Positions 35,626-44,011 of a DNA stretch of 44,011 nucleotides are shown one piece after another. The notes under the pieces were generated by a model that made no database searches, was not told the origin of the DNA, and worked only from the letters and a program-made list of their open reading frames with translations. A program made the translations under genes and the position numbers. Position 1 is the stretch's first letter; the number at the start of each line of letters is the position of its first letter. The stretch lies in NCBI GenBank assembly GCA_016290335.1, contig JAEETM010000026.1, positions 1 to 44,011 on the forward strand. Reading direction: 5' to 3'. The stretch comes from Treponema sp. (lineage in GTDB: Bacteria > Spirochaetota > Spirochaetia > Treponematales > Treponemataceae).

Positions 35626-37191
35626 CTAATTGTTTAAATACTGCTGCATCAATTGTACGAACAGGTAAATCTTTTTGTAGATTCCTACGCTGAAATCCTT
35701 CATTGGGGCATCAATATATTTTTCAAGCTCGTGCCAGTTTGCAACAAGTGTAGGCTTTTTCTTCATATAATCTTCTATAAGCTGCTTGATTGTTCTGCCC
35801 AGGGTAATAAGATTCTGAGTAGAGGTAAGCATATAAGTTCTGGCTTCTTCATTTGAATCATTTATAAGGCGGTTGATAATATTTTCAGCACCTGAATCGT
35901 GGGCGGTTTTTGGTAAAAGTGTTTTAATCTTAATGCCAATTGTTCCATTTTCGGCGAGTGAATTATCAAGCTTTGTAATGCCATCAGAAGTAGTAATTAA
36001 TTCTTCGTAGGCGTTGGAGAAAGGTGCAGAAAGTTCTGTGTCCCACTGGCCGCGAATTACAACTACATCGTAATATTCTCGTAAATCTGTTTTTACAAAC
36101 TCAATAAGGAAGGCTTTAAGATAATTAAGTGGTTCGGCGTACTTAAAGGTTTCAAGATTTTTCTTTACGAAGGTTTCATTCATTGCAGAATCATAATGTT
36201 TTAATACCTTTATTTCTTTTGGACCAAAAACCTGCTGTGCAAGCGAAGTTGCCATAGATTTTTTAATCTGGCTGCTTATTTTAGATAAGGTTGCATTTGT
36301 ATCCTTTTTGATTTTTTCAAGATACGCTTCCGTAAGCTCTGCAAGGTCATCGCGAATGAGTGTCTGGTAGTTAGGTTTGCGAGTGATGTGACGAATCATA
36401 AGCTCAAATGCCTGCGAAGCCTGAATTGAACGTATTTTTGCAACAATTTTTTTCCAGTTATTTAAGCCAACAATTTCGTTCGGGTGTTTTGATTTAAGGA
36501 AGTCAAACAAATCTGACCACACAAGCTTGTCATCGGTAATCATATATGCAACAGTGCAGAAATCCTGGAGATATTCTACTATATATTCTGCATTTACTTT
36601 GTCAAAAGGTGGAACAGTTGTAAAAAGATTTTCCTGAAGTGAAGGGTTAAATCTTTTTAGAACAACATAGTAATCATAAGAACAGAAATCCTTAAAGTAC
36701 ACAAAGGTTTTATAAAGGTTTTCAATTTTAGCAACCTTTTTATCATCAAACTCAGCTATAAAGGAGTTCAAATCGTTTTCCAGCTGCACTTTGAGCTTAT
36801 CCATAGGAATTGACTGTGCCATTTCAGTTATCTTTTTTTCATCAAAGTGGCTCAGCAATTCAACCTGTCTTTCAGAAAGCGAATAGTTCAGAATCTGATG
36901 TTTATAAACATTCATGTTCTGATCTGAATGGAACAAAAGCTGTGCCGGAGAAATAAGCTTGTAAATATCGTAAAAAAGCTTTGCAAGAGCTGGCGTTGCT
37001 TCCAGAGATGCCGGTTTGTAATAAACATGGTACTTAGTTTTAGAAAACTCTTTTGCAATATTCTTCAGCTTTCGTTTAAGTTCTGCTTCCGGACTTGATG
37101 AGCCAAATAAACTTGCAATCAGATTCTGAAAAAATCCATGTTTTTCTTCTGATGAGTTACTTTTTTGCGATTTACTGTTTTTCTGTTCCAT
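35626..37191 (-). CDS. Uncharacterised cytoplasmic protein, probably spirochaete-specific
   Basis: 521 residues, no signal peptide or membrane segment, mostly helical. It begins with a polar, low-complexity segment (residues 1-20, rich in Lys, Ser, Asn), then a GFFQNLIASLFGSSSPEAEL amphipathic stretch. The rest is acidic-basic helices without motifs of a known enzyme. It may correspond to the Treponema family named DUF5312 in Pfam, but this is from memory and unverified. The start has no ribosome site and a promoter directly abutting it. It is divergent from the lipase-like lipoprotein. Confidence 0.7.
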   Translation of the reverse strand: MEQKNSKSQKSNSSEEKHGFFQNLIASLFGSSSPEAELKRKLKNIAKEFSKTKYHVYYKPASLEATPALAKLFYDIYKLISPAQLLFHSDQNMNVYKHQILNYSLSERQVELLSHFDEKKITEMAQSIPMDKLKVQLENDLNSFIAEFDDKKVAKIENLYKTFVYFKDFCSYDYYVVLKRFNPSLQENLFTTVPPFDKVNAEYIVEYLQDFCTVAYMITDDKLVWSDLFDFLKSKHPNEIVGLNNWKKIVAKIRSIQASQAFELMIRHITRKPNYQTLIRDDLAELTEAYLEKIKKDTNATLSKISSQIKKSMATSLAQQVFGPKEIKVLKHYDSAMNETFVKKNLETFKYAEPLNYLKAFLIEFVKTDLREYYDVVVIRGQWDTELSAPFSNAYEELITTSDGITKLDNSLAENGTIGIKIKTLLPKTAHDSGAENIINRLINDSNEEARTYMLTSTQNLITLGRTIKQLIEDYMKKKPTLVANWHELEKYIDAPMKDFSVGIYKKIYLFVQLMQQYLNN

Positions 37192-37198
37192 AAGTATA

Positions 37199-37227
37199 AT
37201 TTTAAGTCAATTTTAGCGATTTATCAA
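37199..37227 (-). promoter_or_regulatory. Promoter of the 521-residue protein; leaderless geometry
   Basis: On the minus strand, -35 TTGATA (37222-37227), a 17-nt spacer and -10 TAAAAT (37199-37204), 7 nt from the ATG at 37191, with no Shine-Dalgarno. Confidence 0.55.
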
Positions 37228-37284
37228 CCTTTATAATCTTTGTGTTACATTAGAACGTCATAATATGTTTTATTTATACACAAA

Positions 37285-38241
37285 ATGGAAAACCGAACTC
37301 TTGTAAACAATGTACTAAAACTAATCGTTCTCATATCTTTTATGATTTTTTTGATGTGCTTTGGATTTATGTCCTGCAAAAGTACAGATGCTGTTGTTGA
37401 AGCTTCAAATCAGAATGAAGTTGTCAGCCCCAGTGAACAGGAAGATATTGTACAGAATGATGTAGTACAGGACGATGCAACACAGGAAGATATTGTGCAG
37501 GAAAGTGTCGCACAGGAAGAGCAGTCAATGGAAAATCAGGAAGTAACCGCCGTTGCTCAGAGTGATGAAACAGAAAATACAGGTGAAACAGAAAAAGAAG
37601 AAAGAACCTTTGATTTTAAGGACCAGGATGTTTTTTATCACTTAAAATATACTTATGATTATGAGGTTGTAGGCGACGACCTTGATTTTAAGATTATTGT
37701 AAATAATGAAGATAAAGAAATCATCCTTCAATACGAAGAAACAGATAGTGAGCAAGATTGGAAAAACAATTATCGTTTTCTTATCTGGCCGTTAAATCTT
37801 GATGGTAAAATAATCTGGACAACTCACGGTTATGCAAGAGTTTATAAGTCTGCTCAGAATATACCAATAGATACATTTTGCAGATTTATTGACTTTTATC
37901 CTGATTATAAAATCATAATCAGAGGCTGGAGCTTTGGAAGTGCCATGGCAAAAATCACTGCAAGGCACTTTGTAATAAGAACTGGCGGCGAAGTTTTAAT
38001 TGACGAACTGACAACCTTTGGCGATGTAAGATGCTGGCTTAATCCTTTTTTCAGCTTAAAAAAGTACTGCAAGCGAATCCGCGAATATGTTACCAGTAAC
38101 GATATGATTACCTGGTGCGTTCCTTTCTACAGCCGCGATGTTACCTGCAAAGTTGGCGACAAATTCAGCTTAAAGCGCCTGAAAAACAGTGAAAATTATC
38201 ATACTCATTATGAAGATTACGATTATTCTAAGTGGGAATAA
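37285..38241 (+). CDS. Lipoprotein with class-3-lipase-like fold
   Basis: 318 residues. A long hydrophobic signal (12-28) ends in F-M-S-C with probable lipidated Cys31. Residues 45-105 are an acidic Gln/Glu/Asp/Val-rich low-complexity tether built from imperfect QEDIVQ/QDDATQ units. The C-terminal domain has the order of a lipase_3 hydrolase: a FLIWPLNLDGKIIWTTHGYA strand, nucleophile elbow GWSFG with Ser216, then Asp273 in SNDMITWCVPF (the N-x-x-D-x-V-x-x-x-P position), and a terminal His306 or His308 before the C-terminus. The elbow differs from the usual GHSLG. It could be an envelope lipase or esterase; the substrate is unknown. No ribosome site precedes the ATG. Confidence 0.65.
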   Translation: MENRTLVNNVLKLIVLISFMIFLMCFGFMSCKSTDAVVEASNQNEVVSPSEQEDIVQNDVVQDDATQEDIVQESVAQEEQSMENQEVTAVAQSDETENTGETEKEERTFDFKDQDVFYHLKYTYDYEVVGDDLDFKIIVNNEDKEIILQYEETDSEQDWKNNYRFLIWPLNLDGKIIWTTHGYARVYKSAQNIPIDTFCRFIDFYPDYKIIIRGWSFGSAMAKITARHFVIRTGGEVLIDELTTFGDVRCWLNPFFSLKKYCKRIREYVTSNDMITWCVPFYSRDVTCKVGDKFSLKRLKNSENYHTHYEDYDYSKWE

Positions 38242-38511
38242 AACGAAAACCACCAGAAAACACCAGAAATCATCCCAAATCAAAAAATCATCAATTTTCT
38301 AGCAAAAACTCTCAGTATTAGGTATAATAGTATTCATAAACATATTGTTATTGACATATTATAGTTTTATAACTAATAATAAGAATTACAAATTATCAAA
38401 AAGTGTCATTATAAGAAGTTAGATAATAAGAAAAGTTATAGTATTGAGTTTTTGGTTTAAACAAGCTGTTGTAAAAAAGTATTCAATTTTTTAATTTTTT
38501 AGGAGTAGAAA

Positions 38512-39588
38512 ATGAAACGATTTTTAGTTGCAGTAGCTGCCCTGAGTGTTATAGCTTTTTCGGCTTCTGCATATAATCCTCCAGTAAATGGAGATGTCTT
38601 TTACGAGCTTTCAAGTCCACGACAGTTAACAAATGCTTCTTCTGTAACAGGTGGAGCTTTATTTTATGCAGGACCTGAATCTTTAATTACAAACCCTGCA
38701 TTAACAGCAAGCGAGCAGCGTGTTGATCTTAATCTTGCTTATACAGCTCTTTTAGGTCACGATGCAGCCGGTGATTCAAGCTACGGACAGGCTTTCCAGG
38801 CTGGAATCCTTATGCCATTCAAATGGTCTGTTATGAGCGTTTATGCTAATGGTACTTTTATTCCTGTAGATAAAATGCCACCATTAAGTCTGGGAAACAG
38901 CATGAACTTTAAATATGGTCTCGCAAAAGAAATTACCGACAAGCTCAACGTTGGTATGAACATCAATTTTGGTGCTTTCTGGGGAGCAGACACTGACTTT
39001 GCTTTCTCCGGCAACCTTGGCTTCCTTTATAACTGGGGTAACCTTGGTTTTATGAAGGATTTCCGTTATGGTGCTTCAATCTTAAATCTTGGAAAGAACT
39101 ACAATCATTCAACATTACCAAAGCTTAAGGAAGGTAATATTGACGGTGCCTTCCCAACAATTGCAACACTTAAAATTGGTGCTGCAGGAAGCCTTATTTC
39201 AAATGATACAGTTAAGCTTGGTGCTTCAATAGATTTGACAACTCCTATGTTTATGAACCTCATTGCAGATTTGGGCATTCAGTTCTCAATTAAAGATATG
39301 TTCTATATCAACATTGCAGATGAGTTCAACTTCCGCGAGCTTTATAATGGTTATATCAATATAGTTCCTTCAGTTGGTATTTCCTTCAGATTTACCTTTG
39401 ATGTTAAGAACAGTGAGTACCTTACAAAGAACGGCTGGAATCAGAGCGAAATGTCTATTTCAGCAGCTTGGAAACAGCTTTATAAATCAATCAATGCAAT
39501 TTCTGCCGGTGTAGATATTAATGCAGGTCTTAAAGACAAAACACCTCCTACTATAAAGATTATGCTTGACGACGAGGATGAGGAGTAG
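38512..39588 (+). CDS. PorV/FadL-like outer-membrane beta-barrel protein
   Basis: 358 residues with a signal peptide ending at SASA. The early SLITNPALTAS segment matches the N-P-A motif of FadL/PorV/UPF0164-type barrels. The rest consists of alternating amphipathic strands with aromatic girdle residues (NLGFLYNWGNLGFM, then INIVPSVGISFRFTF). An unusual acidic tail (DKTPPTIKIMLDDEDEE) follows the barrel; DKTPPTI is a typical linker to Ig-like domains, which are what the next gene encodes. AGGAG lies 7 nt before the ATG. The Ig-repeat/OmpA gene starts 4 nt after the stop, so the two are one operon and probably one envelope assembly. The 270 nt upstream are AT-rich; a TTGACA at 38351 has no good -10 box. 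Confidence 0.75.
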   Translation: MKRFLVAVAALSVIAFSASAYNPPVNGDVFYELSSPRQLTNASSVTGGALFYAGPESLITNPALTASEQRVDLNLAYTALLGHDAAGDSSYGQAFQAGILMPFKWSVMSVYANGTFIPVDKMPPLSLGNSMNFKYGLAKEITDKLNVGMNINFGAFWGADTDFAFSGNLGFLYNWGNLGFMKDFRYGASILNLGKNYNHSTLPKLKEGNIDGAFPTIATLKIGAAGSLISNDTVKLGASIDLTTPMFMNLIADLGIQFSIKDMFYINIADEFNFRELYNGYINIVPSVGISFRFTFDVKNSEYLTKNGWNQSEMSISAAWKQLYKSINAISAGVDINAGLKDKTPPTIKIMLDDEDEE

Positions 39589-39592
39589 CCCT

Positions 39593-42500
39593 ATGAAAAA
39601 GCAGTCTATTATTTCTATTCTTTTAGTTTTGATTATGACCTCGGGTTTTGTTTTTGCAAAGCCAAGGTATATTTCTCCTAACAATGACGGTATTCAGGAT
39701 GAAATTGTTATTCCAATTTCTATTTCCGACAGGCGTTATGTTCAGGGCTGGAGCCTTGTTGTTCTTGATGAAAACAAAAATGTTGTAAGAACAATCGAAA
39801 ACAAAATTGCCCTGCCTCAGAAGCTTGGATTTAAAATGTTCTTCAAGCAGCTTATTGCAGTTAAGCAGGGTGTTCCTGTTCCTGAGAGCATTACCTGGAA
39901 TGGTGTAATGAACAATGGAGAAACTGCTCCAGACGGACGCTATTTCTGGTATGTTACAGCAACCGATGATAACGGCAACATTGGCCAGACAAAAGAGCAC
40001 GAAATCATTATTGATACTGTAGCACCGGAAATTGAACTTACACAGCCTTCAGACAAGATTTTTGGTGAAGGTGCAAAAGCTACTTTAAAGATTCAGCAGG
40101 AAGGTTCTGCCGAAGATGAATGGATTGGAGTTTTCAAATCTGCTGATGGTAATGTTGTAAAAACTTACAAATGGACAAATGCAGAACCGGAAACCTTTGT
40201 ATGGAAAGGTACAGATGATGAAGATGTACAGATTGCAGATGGTGTTTATTCTTACGAAATTACTGCTACAGACCGTGCCGGTAACACAGCCCCACGAACA
40301 GTTGTTTCTAACATCATCTATTCTGCAGAAAAACCTGCTACAAACATCTTTATTGACGGTTCACGCTATTTTTCTCCAAAAACCGAAAGCGATTTAAGCG
40401 AAATCACCTTTAACCTTACAATTCCTGTTCCGGAAGAAAAATCTGGTAACAAGCTTACAGAATGGGCAGTTACAATTGAAGATAAGAACGGAAAGGCAGT
40501 AAGAACATATAATCAGAGTAACTATGGTGAACTTCCACCTGCAAAGCTTGCATTCCGTGGTTTGGATGATAACGAAAAGCTCCTTCCAGACGGTGAGTAT
40601 CAGGCATTTGTTACAGCAAAATATTTGAACGGTTATGTTCCTGCTAAGCTTTCTTCTCCGGTATTTGTTCTTGATACAGAAAAGCCGGCTGCACAGGTTA
40701 GACCTTCAGATAAGGTTTTTGGTGCCGGTTCAAAGGCTGACGTTAAGTTTTCTATTATGATTACACCATCAGTTGGTGCTCCTGTTCCAAGCTGGCGTGG
40801 TGAAATTAGAACTTCTGATGAAAAGAAGGTTATCAGAACTTATGATTTTGGTGAGTATCCACCAGAAAGTGTAGTATGGAACGGACTTAATCAGAGTGGA
40901 AAGATTTCTGATAAGGGTGATTATATCTTTATGCTTTTTGCAAAAGACCTTGCCGGTAACGAAGGACTTGCAGAGTCTCAGGCAGTTACCTTTGATACAA
41001 CAGAAACACAGCTTTTGCTTGCTGTAAACGATATTGCCTTCTCTCCAAACAGCGACAAGGTAAAAGATACACTTGTATTTAATCCTGTAACCCAGACAAA
41101 CGATGTTGTTGCCTATGAGTTTGTAATTAAAGATAAGGATGGAAAAACTGTTTATTCAAAGAAAGAAAACAAAAAGCTTCCATCATCTTTCACCTGGAAC
41201 GGTAAAGACAACGACAATACTCTTGCAGAAGATGGAACTTATTCTGCTCAGCTTTCTGTAACAGCTGCAAACGGTTCTACTGCTGCCGCTGCAACACAGA
41301 CCTTTGAGCTCGATACAAAAGCTCCTTCTTTGACAGCTGAAATCCCTTGGAGCTATTTCTCTCCTGATAACGATGGAAGCCAGGATAATATTCCAATTAC
41401 AATCAGTGATTGTACAAATGAAAAGCTTTGGAATGTAGAAGTTCGCAATGCAAAGAATAACGTTGTAAAGAAGCTTTCCTGGAACGGTGCTAAAAAGGCT
41501 TTGGATTGGGACGGAACTGACGAAGCTGGAAATATTGCTGCTGATGGAAAATACAATATTGTAATTTCTTCTACTGATGATGCAGGAAACAGCTTTAGTA
41601 CTTCATTAAAAGAAATTGTACTCGATAATCGTGAAACTAAGATTTATCTTACAGCTGAATACGAAGGAATCTCTCCAAATGATGATAATTATCTTGATCA
41701 GCAGATTTTCGCTATAAGAACAAGTGTAGCAGAAGATTTGCAGAGCTGGAACTTTGATGTTCGCAAAGAAGACGGAACTTCTGTATTCTCACTGGACGAA
41801 AAAGACAGCCTGACTCTCCCTGCAGAAATCAAGTGGAATGGTGCAGATAAGAGCGGAATTGCCTGCGAAGGAACCTTTACCGGTACACTCAATGTAGTTT
41901 ACAAAAAAGGTAACAGAGTAAGTTCTGTTTCTTCTCCATTCATTTGTACAGCTACAGCTCCTGAGCTTAAGGTTCAAACAGCACCAGCTTTCTTTAGTCC
42001 TGATAATGACGGTATTGATGATGATTTGTTCATCAAGCTTACAGGTACTACAAAGGCTAAAATTAAGAACTGGTCATTCGTAATCAGAGATCCTAAAAAG
42101 AAGGTATTCTGGAAGACTGAAGGTAAATCACACATTACCGAAAGAATTATCTGGGATGGTTTGAGTAACGTACAGAAGGATGTAAACGGCAACGCTGAGC
42201 GTGTTCAGTCTGCTATGGATTATTCTTATGCATTCACCGTAACAGATAATCTTGGAATGACTTCTGTTGCAGAAGGTATAATTCCTGTTGACGTTCTTGT
42301 TATTCGCGAAGGCAATGTTCTTAAGATGGCTGTTCCTTCAATCATCTTTGAATCTGATGCCGCTAACTTCCAGACTGCAAACGAAAAGCTTACAGCAGAG
42401 CAGGTTCAGAAGAATGTTGAAATCCTTGGACGAATTGCAGAAATCCTTAAGAAGTTCCCTGACTATCAGGTAACAATCCAGGGTCATGCAAACAGACTTT

Positions 42501-42730
42501 CTGATAATGCTGATGAAGAGACTGTTGATAATCCTAAGGTTTGGGGACGTGCTCTTGGACCTCTTTCTAAGGAACGTGCAGATGCTATTAAGGCTTACCT
42601 TGTAAAGAAGGGTGTAAGCGCAGGCAATATCACAACAGAAGGTATGGGTGGTACAAAACCTGTTGCCGATCCTAAGGATGCCGATAACAACTGGAAGAAC
42701 CGACGAGTTGAGTTCATTCTTGTAAAATAA
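39593..42730 (+). CDS. Ig-like (FlgD-type) repeat protein with C-terminal OmpA domain
   Basis: 1045 residues from ATG 39593 (AGGAG 7 nt upstream, overlapping the previous stop). A signal peptide ends at VFA. Six repeat units follow, each starting with an F/Y-x-S-P-N/D-N-D-G-like segment (near residues 26, 259, 483, 588, 692 and 800). Each repeat contains a W-x-G-x-D/N-x-x-G turn and a DGxYxxxxxAxD strand, the signature of FlgD-type Ig-like domains. Residues about 905-1045 are an OmpA C-terminal peptidoglycan-binding domain (TIQGHANR, PLSKERADAIKAYL, NRRVEFILVK). It probably anchors to peptidoglycan and spans the periplasm, with the Ig chain contacting the co-encoded barrel. Longer than ordinary OmpA proteins. 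Confidence 0.88.
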   Translation: MKKQSIISILLVLIMTSGFVFAKPRYISPNNDGIQDEIVIPISISDRRYVQGWSLVVLDENKNVVRTIENKIALPQKLGFKMFFKQLIAVKQGVPVPESITWNGVMNNGETAPDGRYFWYVTATDDNGNIGQTKEHEIIIDTVAPEIELTQPSDKIFGEGAKATLKIQQEGSAEDEWIGVFKSADGNVVKTYKWTNAEPETFVWKGTDDEDVQIADGVYSYEITATDRAGNTAPRTVVSNIIYSAEKPATNIFIDGSRYFSPKTESDLSEITFNLTIPVPEEKSGNKLTEWAVTIEDKNGKAVRTYNQSNYGELPPAKLAFRGLDDNEKLLPDGEYQAFVTAKYLNGYVPAKLSSPVFVLDTEKPAAQVRPSDKVFGAGSKADVKFSIMITPSVGAPVPSWRGEIRTSDEKKVIRTYDFGEYPPESVVWNGLNQSGKISDKGDYIFMLFAKDLAGNEGLAESQAVTFDTTETQLLLAVNDIAFSPNSDKVKDTLVFNPVTQTNDVVAYEFVIKDKDGKTVYSKKENKKLPSSFTWNGKDNDNTLAEDGTYSAQLSVTAANGSTAAAATQTFELDTKAPSLTAEIPWSYFSPDNDGSQDNIPITISDCTNEKLWNVEVRNAKNNVVKKLSWNGAKKALDWDGTDEAGNIAADGKYNIVISSTDDAGNSFSTSLKEIVLDNRETKIYLTAEYEGISPNDDNYLDQQIFAIRTSVAEDLQSWNFDVRKEDGTSVFSLDEKDSLTLPAEIKWNGADKSGIACEGTFTGTLNVVYKKGNRVSSVSSPFICTATAPELKVQTAPAFFSPDNDGIDDDLFIKLTGTTKAKIKNWSFVIRDPKKKVFWKTEGKSHITERIIWDGLSNVQKDVNGNAERVQSAMDYSYAFTVTDNLGMTSVAEGIIPVDVLVIREGNVLKMAVPSIIFESDAANFQTANEKLTAEQVQKNVEILGRIAEILKKFPDYQVTIQGHANRLSDNADEETVDNPKVWGRALGPLSKERADAIKAYLVKKGVSAGNITTEGMGGTKPVADPKDADNNWKNRRVEFILVK

Positions 42731-42737
42731 AGTATTA

Positions 42738-42766
42738 TTCACAATTTTTATAAATAATAGTAAAAT
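42738..42766 (+). promoter_or_regulatory. Promoter of the small barrel gene; leaderless geometry
   Basis: -35 TTCACA (42738-42743), a 17-nt spacer and -10 TAAAAT (42761-42766). ATG 42773 follows after 6 nt. A GGAG at 42767-42770 is only 2 nt from the ATG, too close for normal use. Confidence 0.5.
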
Positions 42767-42772
42767 GGAGTC

Positions 42773-43402
42773 ATGAAGTTTCGCTTTTTGATTTCCATTT
42801 TACTATTTTTTTTATGCACTTCGCTTTATTCACAATCTCAAAATGATGAAGACTCCAAAAAAACTGAATATAGAGATTTTCCGCTTTATACAAATTACAA
42901 TTTATCGGCCGGTTATAATATAGATCCAAAGTTTAATTCCAGGTATTTGCAGGGAAAAATAGTTGTAGATTTAGCAGAAGGCTGGATTAAACGTTTTGGT
43001 TTTTCTTCTGCAATAGGTGGTGAAATTGGATTAAAACAAAACGATTCATCTTCATCATCATTTATAGCAACTTTATATGCTCCAGGACTTGGTTTTTCAT
43101 TCTGCATTTTTCCAAAGCTTATAACATCTGTTGATGTTTTTTTTACTCAAACCTGGTATCAAACAAAAGAAATAAACGAAATTAATACAGTTAATTCTAT
43201 GGTATATTCTAATGGACTGGCTGTTCCGGTAAAAATACGTTTTTATTTCACTGATTTTATTGCTGTTTCAGCTTCAGTTAATTGTATGTTACATCCCTGG
43301 ATTCCAATTCAAAATGAAAACGGAAAAGACACAACTGTTTATGATTTTGTTACACAGGTTAATGTTGGTGTAACAATTTCTGTTCCGTCAAAGCAGTTTT
43401 AA
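42773..43402 (+). CDS. Small exported, probable outer-membrane barrel protein
   Basis: 209 residues with a signal peptide (basic start, hydrophobic 6-18, cleavage after LYS). The mature part is made of amphipathic strands with Tyr/Phe girdles (TNYNLSAGYNI, LYAPGLGFSFCIF, VPVKIRFYFTDFIAVSAS), and the last residues are VPSKQF, ending in Phe as expected for an outer-membrane insertion signal. About eight strands fit its size. No family is recognised. It lies 42 nt after the Ig/OmpA gene but may have its own promoter, and is followed at 17 nt by a lipoprotein gene on the same strand. Confidence 0.65.
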   Translation: MKFRFLISILLFFLCTSLYSQSQNDEDSKKTEYRDFPLYTNYNLSAGYNIDPKFNSRYLQGKIVVDLAEGWIKRFGFSSAIGGEIGLKQNDSSSSSFIATLYAPGLGFSFCIFPKLITSVDVFFTQTWYQTKEINEINTVNSMVYSNGLAVPVKIRFYFTDFIAVSASVNCMLHPWIPIQNENGKDTTVYDFVTQVNVGVTISVPSKQF

Positions 43403-43419
43403 TGAGGGAGACTTGAAAT

Positions 43420-44011
43420 ATGGAAAAAAGAAAAAATGGTTTATCAATGCTTTTTATAAATCTGGCTCTTTTATTTGCTGTTTCCTGCAGTTATATGAAA
43501 ACAGATTTAGGCAATGAAACTATAGATGTTTCAATTACACAGATAAAAACTTCTTCTGGTGATACGGGTGTTATTTTATCTTTTAATACGGTTTCTTCTG
43601 ATCTTGAAATACCTGATATTGTACAGGGATTACCAGTATTAAAACTGTCATTTGCAAAAACCTCAAACATAAGCTCTCTTTATTCTATTACTATTCCTTC
43701 TTCAGTTATTGAAATTGATACTTTTAAGGGAGCCTCATCTCTTTCTACAGTTACATTGCCAGAAAAGTTGACTTCTTTACCTATTTTTACTGGTTGTACA
43801 AAGCTTAAAAATATTATTATTCCGGGAAATATTACTCAAATACCAGAAAGCTGTTTTGAAGGCTGTAAGGCATTAACAGACATAACGCTTCCAGAGGCAA
43901 TACAATTGGTCGGTTCCAAAGCTTTTAGCGGATGCACAGCCTTAGATTCTTTTATTATTCCTAAAAATGTTACAAAAATTGATGATTCAGCTTTTGCCGG
44001 GACTGCATTGA
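43420..44011 (+). CDS. BspA-type leucine-rich-repeat lipoprotein (partial, runs off the window)
   Basis: An open frame of 197 codons from ATG 43420 to the window end with no stop. Lipoprotein signal: basic MEKRK, a hydrophobic stretch, then A-V-S-C with Cys23. After a short linker, repeats of the LRR_5/BspA type appear with the pattern SITIPSSVIEIDTFKG, NIIIPGNITQIPESCFEGC, SFIIPKNVTKIDDSAFAG, about 22-24 residues each. This repeat is common in Treponema surface proteins such as LrrA and is linked to adhesion. GGGAG lies about 11 nt before the ATG. The 17-nt gap after the small barrel gene suggests co-transcription. The C-terminal part is outside the window. Confidence 0.85.
   Translation, partial: MEKRKNGLSMLFINLALLFAVSCSYMKTDLGNETIDVSITQIKTSSGDTGVILSFNTVSSDLEIPDIVQGLPVLKLSFAKTSNISSLYSITIPSSVIEIDTFKGASSLSTVTLPEKLTSLPIFTGCTKLKNIIIPGNITQIPESCFEGCKALTDITLPEAIQLVGSKAFSGCTALDSFIIPKNVTKIDDSAFAGTAL

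Noticed and set aside
38351..38380. TTGACA at 38351 as promoter of the PorV-like gene
   Set aside because: The -35 box is perfect, but the hexamer at the right spacing (TAATAA) is a poor -10; left unannotated.

Overview
The window (about 40% GC by eye, strongly A/T at wobble positions) looks like chromosome from a gut or rumen spirochaete, most likely Treponema-like. The reasons are the permissive lipoboxes on several surface lipoproteins, PorV/FadL-like and OmpA-like outer-membrane proteins, several exported proteins with no recognisable family, and a dense set of plant cell-wall sugar genes. This placement is inference; no rRNA, tRNA or other taxonomic marker is present. There is no transposase, integrase, prophage or CRISPR array.

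Layout. 1-3.7 kb: a 1234-residue beta-helix surface lipoprotein (minus). 3.9-4.8 kb: an ORF6N-domain gene broken by one in-frame TAG. 4.9-7.0 kb: a cytoplasmic GH120 beta-xylosidase. 7.1-9 kb: an XRE regulator and a CPBP membrane protease. 9-11 kb: a soluble sugar-sensor/GGDEF fusion. 11-16 kb: an argD-like aminotransferase and two exported proteins of unknown role. 16-34 kb: the sugar-utilisation region, interrupted only by adk at its left edge. It holds GH127/GH146-type arabinofuranosidase, GH43, an AraC regulator, a type-B carboxylesterase, two CE1-like esterases (one secreted, one lipoprotein), a three-component ABC importer (binding protein plus two LplB/LplC-type permeases, no ATPase), a second orphan binding protein, a second AraC regulator and a GH1 beta-glucosidase. 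33.8-35.6 kb: metN-metI without metQ. 35.6-44 kb: spirochaete envelope genes, namely an uncharacterised 521-residue protein, a class-3-lipase-like lipoprotein, a PorV/FadL-like barrel, a 1045-residue Ig-repeat/OmpA protein, a small barrel and the start of a leucine-rich-repeat lipoprotein.

How the genes fit together. The 4.9-7 kb and 16-34 kb genes make sense as an arabinoxylan/pectin side-chain system. Exported esterases and an exported arabinofuranosidase remove decorations outside the cytoplasm. The ABC importer takes up oligosaccharides, probably with an ATPase encoded elsewhere. GH120, GH43, GH1 and the type-B esterase, all without signal peptides, finish the job inside. Two AraC proteins and a LacI-type palindrome in the GH127-GH43 divergent region are the visible control points.

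The most unusual signals are in the non-coding sequence. Five genes have good -35/-10 promoters only 6-8 nt from the ATG, which predicts leaderless mRNAs. A 12-bp hairpin buries the Shine-Dalgarno of the orphan binding protein and is followed by a T-tract. A 28-nt palindromic repeat occurs identically upstream of two esterase genes. A 106-bp multi-armed inverted repeat sits between GH127 and GH43.
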